Source: Ulota crispa | Lineage: Eukaryota > Streptophyta > Bryopsida > Orthotrichales > Orthotrichaceae | Assembly (NCBI GenBank): GCA_963920765.1 | Contig: OY987245.1 | Span: forward strand, 6,650,727-6,714,726 | Reading direction: 5' to 3' | Length of the DNA: 64,000 bases | In this document: in pieces, positions 11,621-22,783 of the stretch | Numbering within the stretch: the first letter of the stretch is position 1 | Layout: every line of letters starts with the position of its first letter | Position numbers and translations under genes: made by a program | The notes under the pieces: generated by a model | Seen by the model: the letters and a program-made list of their open reading frames with translations, nothing else | What the model was told of the DNA's origin: nothing | Database searches by the model: none

Positions 11621-14600
11621 TTAATTGATTCCTCTCACAAGTGACAAAAGGAAGTGTTGATAGTCTCCAGAAGTCTCACTTGCAATCATTTGCTCAAGAG
11701 GTTTATTAGTCAAGGCAAGGAACTCTTGTTTGATGTTGCACATGTCCAACTCGGCGCGCGTTGTAATGACTCGTATCAAATCGTCATCCTTTGTACCCAA
11801 ACCTTTTGTTGAATCAATAATCTCCTGCATAAACATCATAAATTGGATTTCCGTTGCACCGTTTGTATGTATGCAATACAAATCTAGATTGTACAAGGTC
11901 TAGAATTGAACTTTTCAGATACATATTGGTTCTTTATTAAGAAATCTGCTCATGGGAAATAATAATTGGTTTATATTTCCATTTTCTCTTTGCCTTATGA
12001 TTAGTTCATTAAAACAACAATTTATTTTGCATACAAAGAGCGTAGTACCGCATAAAAATAAATATTGTTGTCGTATTGTGTCACAATGACACAATATTTG
12101 TTAATTTGGGAAAAAACACAATTTTGGGACTTTTAAATTTTATGTTTTTAGAGATTTTTTAGTGATTTAGAATGAATTTTATGATGCTTTCTTCAAGACC
12201 TTACGTCCATGATGAAATATCTTGAAGAAAAATAAAAAAACTCACTTTCAATCGCCAAAATACTCACAAATACAAAATCCAGTATCCTCAAAATCCGGTT
12301 TGGGAAAGACTTTTTCCCAAATTAACGAATATCGTGATGACTTGCATCCACCACCACAAAGCTTTTAAGGGAATACTTACTCTCAAAGTGGCAAGGTAAG
12401 AAGTGGGCAAGACAAACATCCAAAGCTTAGTACGTAATATTCATATTCATGGTACTTATAGTAAAATTGTAGGCATATGAAATAGTGTATCACCCACTAA
12501 AAAATAGAATAAACAGTAGTAGTAATGACGTCGTGTGAAAGAGCCTAAACAAATTAAGCCCTTGAGAACTACATTGCTTGGTTAAAAGAGTCGTATCAGT
12601 GTCACAAATCTGGCTAAATTTGGTAAAAAATTCTACCAATAATTTCTTTCGGTGTTCCGAAATACGTGAACATGATGGTGTTAGAATTTGGAAGTTTAGT
12701 ACATTTATCAATATTATTGTTCTTAAGCCTCAATCATAAATTGGGATCAATGGTCGTACCTGGGCAAAGTATTTGGCAGGATTACAAGTACTTTGAACAA
12801 CAGCCAGAAGTGCATTTTCAAAGCGTCCAGATGTCTCCTTTTGGATCGTCTGTACCATAAGACCAAAGTGTTACATGGCAAACACTTGGTACCTCTAAAT
12901 CTCTAAAAACTACTCCCTCTGTCCCTCTAAGAAGCTCCAAATCATACACATTTCTTGTACCACTAAAAAGCTCCTTTTGCTAATTTCAAATGCTAAAAAA
13001 GCGTTTGCCCTGTTCAATGATCTCATGGGGGCAAGTTAAGCAATTAGAGAGCATTTCTCTCCATAGAAGCTTGGCCTTGTCCATATGAGGTACCAATGTT
13101 GCTACTAATCTTTAAATCTTCAATAACGGGAAGCTAGTAGCATGCAAAATATGGTACTTTTTGCATGGAATTTGGGTTGCCAAAACAACAACATCAAAAC
13201 TGGAAATTTTGCATACATTTGATAAATGATATATTGATTCTAGAATGCATGTGTCACTAGCACAAAGCCTAAAAACACAATTAATCTTTCCCAAGGAAGC
13301 TTTTTAGATTTTTTTTTTAAGAGGGACAGAGGAAGTACCTCCAATTTTAAATGAATTAACCTACTTTTTTAGGTGATTTTTGTGCTGAATCTACAGCAAA
13401 GGCACAGAGGTAGAAAAATATGAAATACTGCAACCACCAACCTTTTCAAAATCTCCGCGGAAGTTTTGTCGGTAGTAATGCAAGGTCATGTTCAGCTGCG
13501 CTGGGCTGCGTGTGGTAAGAATGTGGATGATGATGTCCTCGTTTGTGCCCAGTCGAGCTTCGCCAGCTCGGTATAAAGCCTCAGCATCTGCAAGAGCCAA
13601 GTTGGGGTCCATAGCAGGAGTCTCCGAGCGAATTCCTCGCGTCAGTGCTAACAGGAGCTGCAGAGATCATTATCAATATATCAACATGATGTGTTGAGAT
13701 CACACACAAAAACAGCTTTCTAAAACCCTAAACCTCACCACCATTTTGCTAAACGGGCAAGTCTAATAGGATTGGGCAAATTAGGGTTTTGAGTACAAAA
13801 ATACGCCTACAACTTATCAACATGCTTGAAGGTCTTAGAATTTAGGGGAAATTTCATGGATACCCTGAAGTTTGTCATTTATACATAAAGACCTTTGGTA
13901 TTTCAGAAATTACACACATACCCTTGGTCCATAATTTTCAGGCATTTGCTTTGTTATGCACGCTGCGCCTTTCATGACCAATGTTAAAACAAGGAGTGCA
14001 ATAGTAGGGAAAAGAAACAGCGAGCACACAAGGGAGAAAGTAGTGGGCATGTACAATATAACAAATGTCTGAAAATTATGGACCAAGGGTATTTGTGCAA
14101 TTTCTGAAAAACCAGGAACATTTATACAAATATGGCAAACTTCAGGGGTATGCATAAAATTTTCCCCAGAATTTACTCTCATCTTCTTAGAGAACTTGAC
14201 ATTAAAGTGAGCGGTAGGCTAGAGTTTTTAATTATTAAATTTGAAGCGCATGTAGAATGAGGTAATAACTAATAAGGCATGAACTTTTTAACATTTTTTT
14301 ACAACTATTCAACAAATTGCTCTGCTTAGACATTACAAATAACGAATTTGGTTGTGTTTTTTAAAACTTGTGACGACATTCACCTTTTTGTAATCTCCCG
14401 AAGTATCACCATCTATTTGCCGCTCCAGTGGCTGTTGATACAAGGAATGATAGGCTTGTTTGATCTCGTAGATTTGTGAAGGAGTTCGGGTGCAGATGAT
14501 GCCGATCAATGCTCGGTCTTTGGTGCCCACTCCCTGCGTTGCCTCGTATATCAAAATTGCATCCCTTTGCGCTGGGCCCATCATCCACAACCGCATCGCT

Positions 14601-17087
14601 GTCTACAGAATGCAACAAAACATGGTCACATTTTGAGTTCAAAATGACCAAAACGGTGACACTCGAACACCAAAACAGCTACATTTACAATATACTGGTT
14701 GTAGTTGTGAGGTTGCATGTAGAACTTGAAATTATGCCATTTCAGTAGATATTGCAGCCAATGCGACATCAATAGCAAACCCCCTTTTTCTCAAGAAGAT
14801 TCAATTGCTTAACATCTTATTCTGACCCCATTACGTCAAGAATGGGTCCTCAAATGGACCTTGAGTTTTCCCCCTCAATTAGTCACTTCAAAACCAGGTG
14901 AAGAAGAGATTCAGTCTCTTATTAGGTAAATTGGGAAAAACAGGGGTCGCATTTTGTACTTCACCTTAAACCCAAAAAGTTACCTTAAATTAGATACAAA
15001 TGTATCAGCCACTAAGATTTTTTCCCTCTCAAATTCCTCCTCTCAGGTGAGAGCATGTGTACCAAAAAAAAATGCTAGAGCTCGGATTAAGGTGATCACC
15101 TTAATCTTTCATAAATCCCAAAATGTACTGTTTTTCCCAATTTACCTAATATTTACCTAATATGGTGTTGACTGCTATTGTCATTTTGTGTCCACAAGCT
15201 TGGTCAGACGATGGAAATAGCATTTTCAAAGCAATTTAATAGCTTCTTTTTAGCAAAGTAATAAGTAGTGACTTTGCTACAGAACAGGATGAATCGCCAT
15301 CTGGTGGCCTTGTTCTTCCCCGTTATCAAAAGGTAAGAAACGACAACTTCCACATGTCAGTGAGAGTTGGAATAAACCATTTCAAAAGTTTCAAAGAAAG
15401 ATTGAAATGCATCAACAGAAAGAAGAAATCCACCCATAACTTGCATGTTTCTGGAAGTTCTTTACTACTGATTTTTAAAGGGGAAATTCTAGTTTTGGCT
15501 CCGAACCTCCAGTTTGCCTTTAAGCTCAGATTTGAGGCGTTTGTGAATGCTCTCTCCATATTGCGCGTTGTATGCCTCCGCAATTGCAAGGCGCTGTAAT
15601 TGCGTTCTGTGCGCCAGGATTTGAATGACTTTCTTCTCGTCACAGCCGAAACCTGCCAAGATTGCAACTCTCATGACCTTTTAAAAATTCAGAATTTTTT
15701 TATAGGAGGATTCAGGCACTGATCCCTGGTTTAAGAGAAATCCCATGTTTTTCCAAAAGGGTGATCAACTTTACTCGCTTCTCAACAAAACATTTCTTAG
15801 AAATAATAAACAGCAGTTGCAAAAGAGACTGGGGAATGCTATACCGTGAGAGGGGATTTGTGAGTCATGAGACGTGAGCTTGGATTTTTTTTGTCAAAAT
15901 ACTAAACTCCACTTATAACCATGTACCGCAGCCTACATATTGTTTTTGTTCACCCCTATTTTACGTAGTTTTACGTTTCTGAACCTAAGCATTTTATACA
16001 ACAAGACTAGCATTTTAGAATCTTGTATCACTAGCATTTAATCCTTACTCAATCCTAATCAAGCATACCAGATTATGAGTTTCACAAAACAAAAACCCTA
16101 TTTTTGGTGAACTATTTTATATAATATTCGTGGTTTTACATGATAAATGATTAAAAATGAAATTGGTGATGAAATTTTGAGATTTGATTGCATGGATGTG
16201 TAGGAAACATCCATATGCACATCTTTTCTTCTAACAAGCATCGCCAAAAACTTTTAAAATTTCTTTTATGCAAATTTTAATGTTGAAGAGATCATGACCA
16301 AATCTTATAAATTAGATATCTATATTTTTTTAAACTAGATTTTGGCAAAATAACCATATCATTATGCTCAAAGATTCAAACCTAATTATATTACAGAAGT
16401 CAAATAGCAAAATCTGATTACCATATAGAAACTTCTAATTTATAAGATTTGGTCAAAATCACTTCAACATTAAATTCTACATAGAAGAAATTTTAAAAGT
16501 TTTGGAGATGCTTGTTAGAAGGAAAGATGTGCATATGGATGTTTCCTACACATCCATGCAATCAAATCTCAAAATTTCATCACCAATTTTTTTTAATCAT
16601 TTATCATGTAAAACCATGAATATTATATAAAATAGTTCACCAAAAATAGGGTTTTTGTTTTGTGAAACTCAAAAACTGGTATGCTTGATTAGGATTGAGT
16701 AAAAATTAAATGCTAGTGATACATTTTCTAAAATGCTAATCTTGCTGTATAAAATGCCTAGGTTCAGAAACATAAAACAACGTAAAATAGGGTGAATGAA
16801 AACAATATGTAGATTGTGGTAAATAAGATCTTAAAATTGAACATTTCAAACTTTTGTTGAAAAAATTTGTTTTATTAATTTTTCCATTAATAATTTTGAG
16901 TTCAAAATTGATTCCAGCTCACAAAATCTTGGCTCACTGTTCTGGCTCACCATTTTACGTTCACAAAATAGCATCGTCCAAGAAATCAAACTAGTTGAAG
17001 ATGATGGTGAATACCTTTGAATGCACGATGAAGGATATAAACGTCTTCAGGCATGCTGAGATACGACGGCACTGTTACTGTCGACAT
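11621..17087 (-). CDS. Annexin, complete, six coding exons
   Basis: This encodes a calcium-dependent phospholipid-binding protein of the annexin family, cytosolic and membrane-recruited. In transcript order the exons are 17015-17087, 15507-15652, 14384-14602, 13442-13657, 12760-12849 and 11621-11824. They join in frame into 315 residues, the usual plant annexin length. Four annexin repeats are visible. Repeat 1 has KGFGCDEK and SELKGKLE; repeat 2 QGVGTKD and DGDTSGDY; repeat 3 ARLGTNED and KETSGRFE; repeat 4 KGLGTKDD and SETSGDY. Each keeps a GxG(T/C) loop plus the downstream acidic residue of a type II calcium site. Many plant annexins have lost these in repeats 2 and 3. The ATG at 17085-17087 is preferred because it gives a short N-terminus (STVTVPSYLSMPEDVYILHRAFKG) as in relatives. 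The reading frame stays open upstream but has no ATG. The gene converges on the dynein gene, and each of its five introns contains one miniature transposon. Confidence 0.93.
12090..12336. mobile_element. MITE with CACAATAT/CACGATAT ends, annexin intron 5
   Basis: Inverted ends CACAATATTTGTTAATTTGG and complement at 12311-12336, flanked on both sides by ATGA. This uninterrupted copy is the empty-site comparator for the TTAA element in 2939-4159. Confidence 0.75.
12913..13335. mobile_element. Stowaway-type (Tc1/mariner) MITE, annexin intron 4
   Basis: Left end CTCCCTCTGTCCCTC and right end GAGGGACAGAGGAAG form a 15-bp inverted repeat with one mismatch, and TA flanks both sides. The CTCCCTC opening and the TA duplication are diagnostic of plant Stowaway elements. 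It is 423 bp and non-coding. Confidence 0.85.
13845..14167. mobile_element. Fold-back MITE with perfect 8-bp target duplication, annexin intron 3
   Basis: Ends are GGGGAAATTTCATGGATACC and the near-complement GCATAAAATTTTCCCC. AGAATTTA stands immediately outside both ends, an exact 8-bp duplication as made by hAT (or Mutator-like) transposases. Inner arms pair around TTATGGACCAAGGGTAT and its complement. Non-coding. Confidence 0.8.
14919..15169. mobile_element. CACCATAT-end MITE, annexin intron 2
   Basis: The interior matches 1789-2041 and 30429-30677. The left end lacks the outermost bases. The right end carries a short duplication (TTTACCTAATA twice) before ATGGTG. Confidence 0.7.
15831..16979. 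mobile_element. 1.15-kb fold-back element, annexin intron 1
   Basis: Two arms of about 500 bases are near-perfect inverted copies. Left blocks CATCCATATGCACATC, GGTGATGAAATTTTGAG and CAAAAACCCTATTTTTGG recur as complements in reverse order on the right. Termini are GGGGAATGCTAT and the complement ATAGCATCGTCC. A 228-bp element with the same termini lies at 42709-42936. Transcribed with the annexin pre-mRNA, the arms would form a very long hairpin. Confidence 0.8.
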
Positions 17088-17720
17088 TGCCTCCTCTGAA
17101 AAGGATTCCAGAAACTGCCTCTCAAACTTAGTCTCGTCTGAAAACAAACAAACAAACAAACAAATTAATAAAGAAAATTTAACACGCAGCTTTACTCGAA
17201 AGCCACGTCTAATTTCGCAAAGCCCATAAGTGTATAAATGGTTCAAAACTGATTAGGTGTCGGTACTATATTTTTGAGCTCAAACTACTCAAACATGTAC
17301 AACAGCGAAAAACTAGTAGAGAGTATTTGAGAAGAATGGTACTTCCACATAATACCGACAATAACAGCAACCGACAGGAACAGAATTTCGAAGTTTTCCT
17401 CTTGAGTAATGAGCTTTAACAAAAGTGATGGAGAATTAAGGTGGAGAAATAGACAAGATTGGGATACCCACCTCGCAAAACGGAAAATTCAAAGGCTCGT
17501 GAAGGAGGAGTCGGTTGTAGTAAAAGTACTGGAAAACAGGGAAACTCGAAGCCAATGTTTGTTTCTAATCCCACAACGAAGATCGACAATTCTACAATCA
17601 AAACAATTGCAAGACAATTGCAGGACAATTTGCATGGGGCTTCTGTTTGGGGTTTCGTACAATCTAGGCTCCTCCAAGGGTACTAGAATTGTTGAGTACG
17701 GCACCCGTTCTGTGCACACA
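17088..17720 (-). promoter_or_regulatory. Annexin 5' leader with probable leader intron
   Basis: On the minus strand a pyrimidine tract of repeated GTTT (plus strand 17141-17165, AAAC repeats) ends in TTTTCAG with the acceptor at 17138-17139. An exon of about 50 untranslated bases leads from there to the annexin ATG. A good donor, GAG|GTGGGT, lies at 17471-17472, so an upstream leader exon probably spans 17472 to about 17700. Joined this way the annexin frame is open through the leader exon back to a TAG near 17690, but has no ATG. An out-of-frame upstream ATG (minus strand, 17717-17719) could start a small uORF. The transcription start is not fixed by the sequence. Confidence 0.45.
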
Positions 17721-19556
17721 CATACAGTCGTCGTCCGAGTCTGAGAGAATTAGTAAGAGTTTGAAAGAAAATCAGGTCGGCTCTAACGCAAACACTGCAG
17801 CAGATTTTTTCTTTTCATCCAATTTGAAGTTTTTTTGGACGTCTGGACGATGGACGCTTGTCGAGTGTCGACGTTCTGTGCCGTCCGTTGTTTAGACTTG
17901 TCCCCAGTCGTACACCCTGAGTTTGACTTAGTCTGCACTTGCCACAACAATTTTTAATGTTTCCGTAGTTTTATTTTTCCTTTTTTTGTTAAAAAAACCT
18001 TAATAATTGTTATCGTTTTTTCTCACTCAAAAATCTTGTAAACCGAATTAAAAACAGATTAGACAAAATTAAAATTAACTATAAAAAAAATAGTCTTGTG
18101 GCGTGACCAAAGAGCTCTCTGTTTCAGTGAAAACGTTTTGTGCTAATTATTGCTTTAAATCACAATTGGTGTGGCTAATTGTTCTATAATATTTTTTGAA
18201 AAAATGTAAAATATTCAGCCAACTTTTATACAAGGGTTTGGGAGTAGGAGTCTGGTTTTTAGGGTTCCACTTGATGTCGCGTCATCCTATTAGTGCAATA
18301 TTCTAATTTTTCACAAAATCATCATGAGATTTAATTTTGAAAGCATCCAATTTTACATTTGTACAAAAATGTAGACAATTTTGCAACTCAACCATTTTTT
18401 GGTTAGAAAAGAAGCTAAGCGTCACCTGACACTGGCAGGGCTAATCAATAAAAAAAACAAATGGTTGTGGGTGATTGAGTGATGGTTATGGGTGATTAAG
18501 TGATGGTTGTGGGTGACTAGCATGAGGTTTTGAGTACCCATCTCACTACTTAAGAACCAACAAGTCTTGTGATTAGCATCTCTTACACATGGTTCCTACA
18601 ATTTCAGTGATTTTGGACTTTGAAAAATCTTTGTGAACAAATGCTTGCAGTTGGAACCTTGAAATTGATGCCAATATTTTTGGTTTCCATTTCCTAACAT
18701 ACGGTATTTTTTTCAAAGGTAGTCAATTATTTTACCTACTCCAAAACCCTTATTTCCATGCTTATGGGTGCGCCTACCTTAAAGTGAAGACGACGAGTTG
18801 TAAAGTGGCAACTGGTGAGCAAACTCATAGTGCAAGAGTGGGGGCATTGAGAGCATCCGCACCCTTGCCCGCAGCATGTGATTGGTAAGTGTTTCCATGT
18901 ACTTTTGGAGAGCTCTCAAACTTTTTGTCTCCCACGCTTGCTCTTCAAGCATGCTTCACAAATAGTCAATTGACCAATCATCAAGTGGAGTAGAGGATAG
19001 GGCTCAGTGGCTCACTAAACGGAGAATGAAAAGTGATTTCAAGGTCCATTGTTTGACACTCTCAATTTGAGTGTCAAGACTCAAGAGAACATTTTTAGGG
19101 GCACTCAACATTTATCATCCAATTATTAGGGGGTTTCAAACATAAAATGTGGCCTTTGAACTTCTCAACTCACAAGATCTCTCTGCTCACTAGTGAATTG
19201 TTTTTGTTCCCTCACACGCGCAAAGTTTGAGACACTCGTGAGTTTGCAGAAGTTTCTGCAAAAGAAGTTTTGGGGTTTGAGGAAGCAAGTGAATGAGCCC
19301 TATGAAGGCACGAAAGTGAGTTTCTAAAGTTCACTCCTCACGTGAATCACGTTAGGAGTGGAGTCCAGAGGTGAGTCACCTTGCGGTTCACTAGTGAATT
19401 CACAGAGGTGAATTGTGATGTGAGTCACCTGAAAAAGTTTAAATTTGAAGCCCCCTATTGCGTGCGCAAGTCCTGCGCATGTGTGGGTGTGGATGCTATG
19501 ACTAAACGTCACTTGTGACTGCAGCACGCGCACATTACGTTTTTGGCTTAAAAAAG
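17721..19556. other. Annexin upstream region and dispersed repeat
   Basis: No gene is seen. 17.7-17.9 kb is less AT-rich and may be annexin promoter. 18420-18790 is a dispersed repeat (GGTTGTGGGTGATT three times, then a block ending ATGCTTATGGGTGCGCCTACC). Its second copy at 37.38-39.38 kb is split by two TTAA elements. Confidence 0.45.
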
Positions 19557-19805
19557 TTAACCCCTGAGTGCCCCAAAACCTCAAAATAGGGTGCTTAGAA
19601 ATGAAAAAGTTCTTGTTTGACTTGTTATAATGTTTTTATTAGTACGGTCAAACCATCTATCCTTTTCCTTGTACTTTGGAGCTTGTCTCACCTACCATTC
19701 AATATGGTTAGATTTTGTGGATCTTGTTTGTGATAACAATTTGGTTGGATTGAGTGTGAGTGAGTCTAGATTTTGATGAATATGAGCTGGGCGCTCTGGG
19801 GTTAA
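19557..19805. mobile_element. TTAA-flanked miniature element (249 bp)
   Basis: TTAA-CCCCTGAGTGCCCC at the left and GGGCGCTCTGGGG-TTAA at the right. An inverted copy of the same family lies at 33095-33340, sharing blocks such as CTCACCTACCATTCAATA (as complement). Non-coding. Confidence 0.8.
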
Positions 19806-20523
19806 ACCACAGTCAAAGCCCTAAACCTGCTCTGCTATATTCGTCTTCATGTACCCAACCCTAAACCTAATTCTAGTTCCCTGTATTACCCAGACTTGAT
19901 GTTTGCCTGGATTTCTCCATGGCGTTTCTTCACAGCTGCTGAATCAAGATTGTGTGGCCTCTCCGGCTGCTGCATTCTAGGTGTAGCCAATAACCAGCTG
20001 TGCCAAAATTTATGCCTCTGTGCAAATCAGGTTTGATTATGCTGATTGAAGCTCCAGATGTGTTGTATTACGAGGTTTATATCGTAGACCATTGGCAGAT
20101 TTCTTCTGTATCCCCGGAATATGGGTTGTATTAATGTGAGATTTACAGGATTCGGGCCTTGTTGCACGATGCATTGGACACGCCAGAAGTTCAGGGTTTT
20201 AGGGTTTAGGGGTTTAAGGTTTTTGGGTGTACAGAAAACCCTATACTTGATGTGGCCTGGGATAATCCATTATATTTGCATGCTCGTATGGCGTCTGTGG
20301 TTACCAAAAGTGACTGATAAATTGGACGTTGAAGCTGCAGCTGAACATTTTCCACTGTTTTTATTTTTTGTTCAACCCTAGACAGATTCTAGCCCTGGTT
20401 TTGTTGTTTATCAGTTTTTTCCGTCTATTCTAGGAATTTGTTTTAGGAAGAAGCCATGTTTTCACATAGTTTATGGGATGCAGAAGAGTCATGCAATTTG
20501 GAGTGATGGAATCACAGGTTTAC

Positions 20524-22783
20524 ACAAGTATGCGGAGGTGATAACGAGGCTCTTGTCAATGCTGGTGCGAGCACTCCTGCTCACAACAGGTACGCCTTCA
20601 ATGTGAAGAAATTGTGTACCATTTTGCAATATTCCTCCGCTGTTTGGCTTTGAGTTTAGTTAAAGCATCCACCACTTCATAGCATAAGTGAGAGTTCCGT
20701 GTTCTTCATATAGTTTAGTGTTCAAGAGCTGTTTTTGCAGTAGGGATAGTCACACCTTCACCCAATGGCGTTGTGGCACTCTCTCCTTGATTTAAGGAGG
20801 GCTCGTTTTTTGAAGATTAAGAAGTTTTTTCTGCATATCCAATCCAGAGGAGCAGAATGGGCATGAAAAGATTTAGCACATGAAGTTTTTACCCATGTGT
20901 GTCTCTTATCTTGTTCTTCTTGCTTTCACCCTCCTTGTAGTTGCAGACCGTGATTTACTGTGTGACTGCAACTTGCTTTCTCATCACATCACCATTTTCT
21001 AAGAAAACTCATTCTCCGTTGCCCACAAAAGGGAGTCACACGTTCTTCAAGGAGAAGTGCTCTCTTTGGCTCCTATTTCCACTCCACAACTTCTCATTCA
21101 TCACAGACGTTTCAGTCTCACAAGTTTCAATCTCATAGAAGGTGTGACTTCACAGACGTTTCGGTCTCACAAGTTTCAATCTCATAGAAGGTGTGACTAC
21201 CCCTAATGTAAATGAAGAAAAAGCTTGTAGGTAATATATGATTTTGAAGTTTTACATTAGGTTGTTTTGATCTCGTTTGTTTTAAAGAAAACAGCAGTGT
21301 AAAGAAGCTTTTGGTGGGTTATGTATGGGAGTTTCTAAAGTACTGAGAGATATGGAACAGAACCATTATCAAGGAATATTGCTATTTTTTTTTTTTGAGA
21401 AAAAGCTTGTTTGAAAGGGAAACTTTAAGCAGTTCACATTCTGCAGTTGAAATTTGAAACCTTGTTTTTAGCCTGAAATTCTGTGTATGAGTTATATGCT
21501 GAAATATCTTAAACATTTTTTCTTGTTAGTAGAGCTGAAATTTTGCACTTGTCAATTTTGACTCTGACATTTTCTTTTTCAAAATGCTCTATAATCGAGT
21601 TCTATGTGAAGCAATAATCCATAGCAAATAGCAACCTATGATCCTATCCCTAACCCACATTTGGATTTGAAATTGTTTACGCATTAGGCTCTTAAATAGG
21701 CATGTGGATGGGCATAGCAAAGTTTTAGAGGTACATAATGGATTAATTCCAGTGCATGGAAGTGTATGGCAGGCATAACTTAAGTAGGCATGATTTAAGT
21801 AAGGAAAAAGCTTGTGTTTGAAAGAGTTTGTGTTGAGTGAGAATTTGACCAAATCTGATACTTGAATGTGACTTGCATCAAAGATCACCATTTCTATATA
21901 ACCTACTGTAACTGGGAGGAAAAGTTAAAGTTTAGTTTCAAATGGGGCTTGTACTATACTGTTGGAAAAATATTGTGAATTTTTTTCATCAAAAAATCAC
22001 ACATCCAATCGGAGAAGAAAAAATCTCCACAATGCAGAAGTCGATGAAAGAAATGATGGCAACACATTTGAGATTTACCTGATGTTAAGGCAGTCCTACT
22101 CCTTCACTTATTCCCTTCCTCTCACTCGCATTAAAATGCTTGACATAACTTTTACTTGCAACAATAGGAATGCTCCTTTACCAACTCCAATAAACGTCTG
22201 TCTTGCCCCTTACACTTGAAATGCTGCTTTGTATGCTGTTGTGCAGGCAGCAAAACCACGCTGGGGACGATGAAGTGAAAGTTGAAGTCTTGAAACGGTT
22301 CCTTGAATTAATTACAAAGGTTAGTGTTGTAGTGTTATTTTGTTAACTGCCAGTATTGAGCCGTTTACAGACACTCACACATAAATCCTTGTTCGTGAAG
22401 AACTTATGCTCCAGCAAGCGAGTTCTCCAAATTCCAGTATTTGCTGGTACTTTAACCCCTGAAGGGCCCTTGGACTCTGGCGCTACGGTACCAAATACGG
22501 TTGCAACCAATATTCAGAAGTTTAAATCAGCTGGAAATTAAGTATTACAACCATACATATTAAAGAATTATATGATGGTGGATGCACAAAAAAATTGGAA
22601 AGTCCTTAGAGCAAGTCAAATACATCTGTACATACGGCCATACATATGGCCGCAAAGGACTTTTGTGACATTCTGGGGTTAAGTCAATGTTTTCTTATTA
22701 TCTAGGTTTCGGAATTGTTGACACACGTGTACAATTTAAACAGAACCCCAGTTGCAGACTCTTCTCAGAATTCTGCAGTTTAG
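20524..22783 (+). CDS. Candidate three-exon gene fragment, product unrecognised
   Basis: Three segments splice in one open frame. About 20524-20591 ends AACAG|GTACGC. 22247-22320 lies between TGTGCAG and AAAG|GTTAGT. A third starts at 22707 after TATCTAG and reaches a TAG at 22781-22783. Together they read, in part, NEALVNAGASTPAHNR, then DDEVKVEVLKRFLELITK, then VSELLTHVYNLNRTPV, then a stop. The middle is charged, helix-like and gap-free, unlike the surrounding DNA. No start codon or upstream exon was established, and I do not recognise a family. The TTAA element 22452-22682 sits in the last intron. Chance open frames are possible, and so is a non-coding transcript. Confidence 0.3.
21101..21198. 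repeat. Tandem duplication, unit about 47 bp
   Basis: A unit running from CACAGACGTTTC to AAGGTGTGACT occurs twice in a row with one base difference (CAGTCTC versus CGGTCTC). It lies in the intron between the first two candidate exons. Confidence 0.8.
22452..22682. mobile_element. TTAA-flanked miniature element (231 bp), inverted relative of 2461-2692
   Basis: TTAA-CCCCTGAAGGGCCC opens and GACATTCTGGGG-TTAA closes. Length and interior match the copy at 2461-2692 in opposite orientation. Confidence 0.8.
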
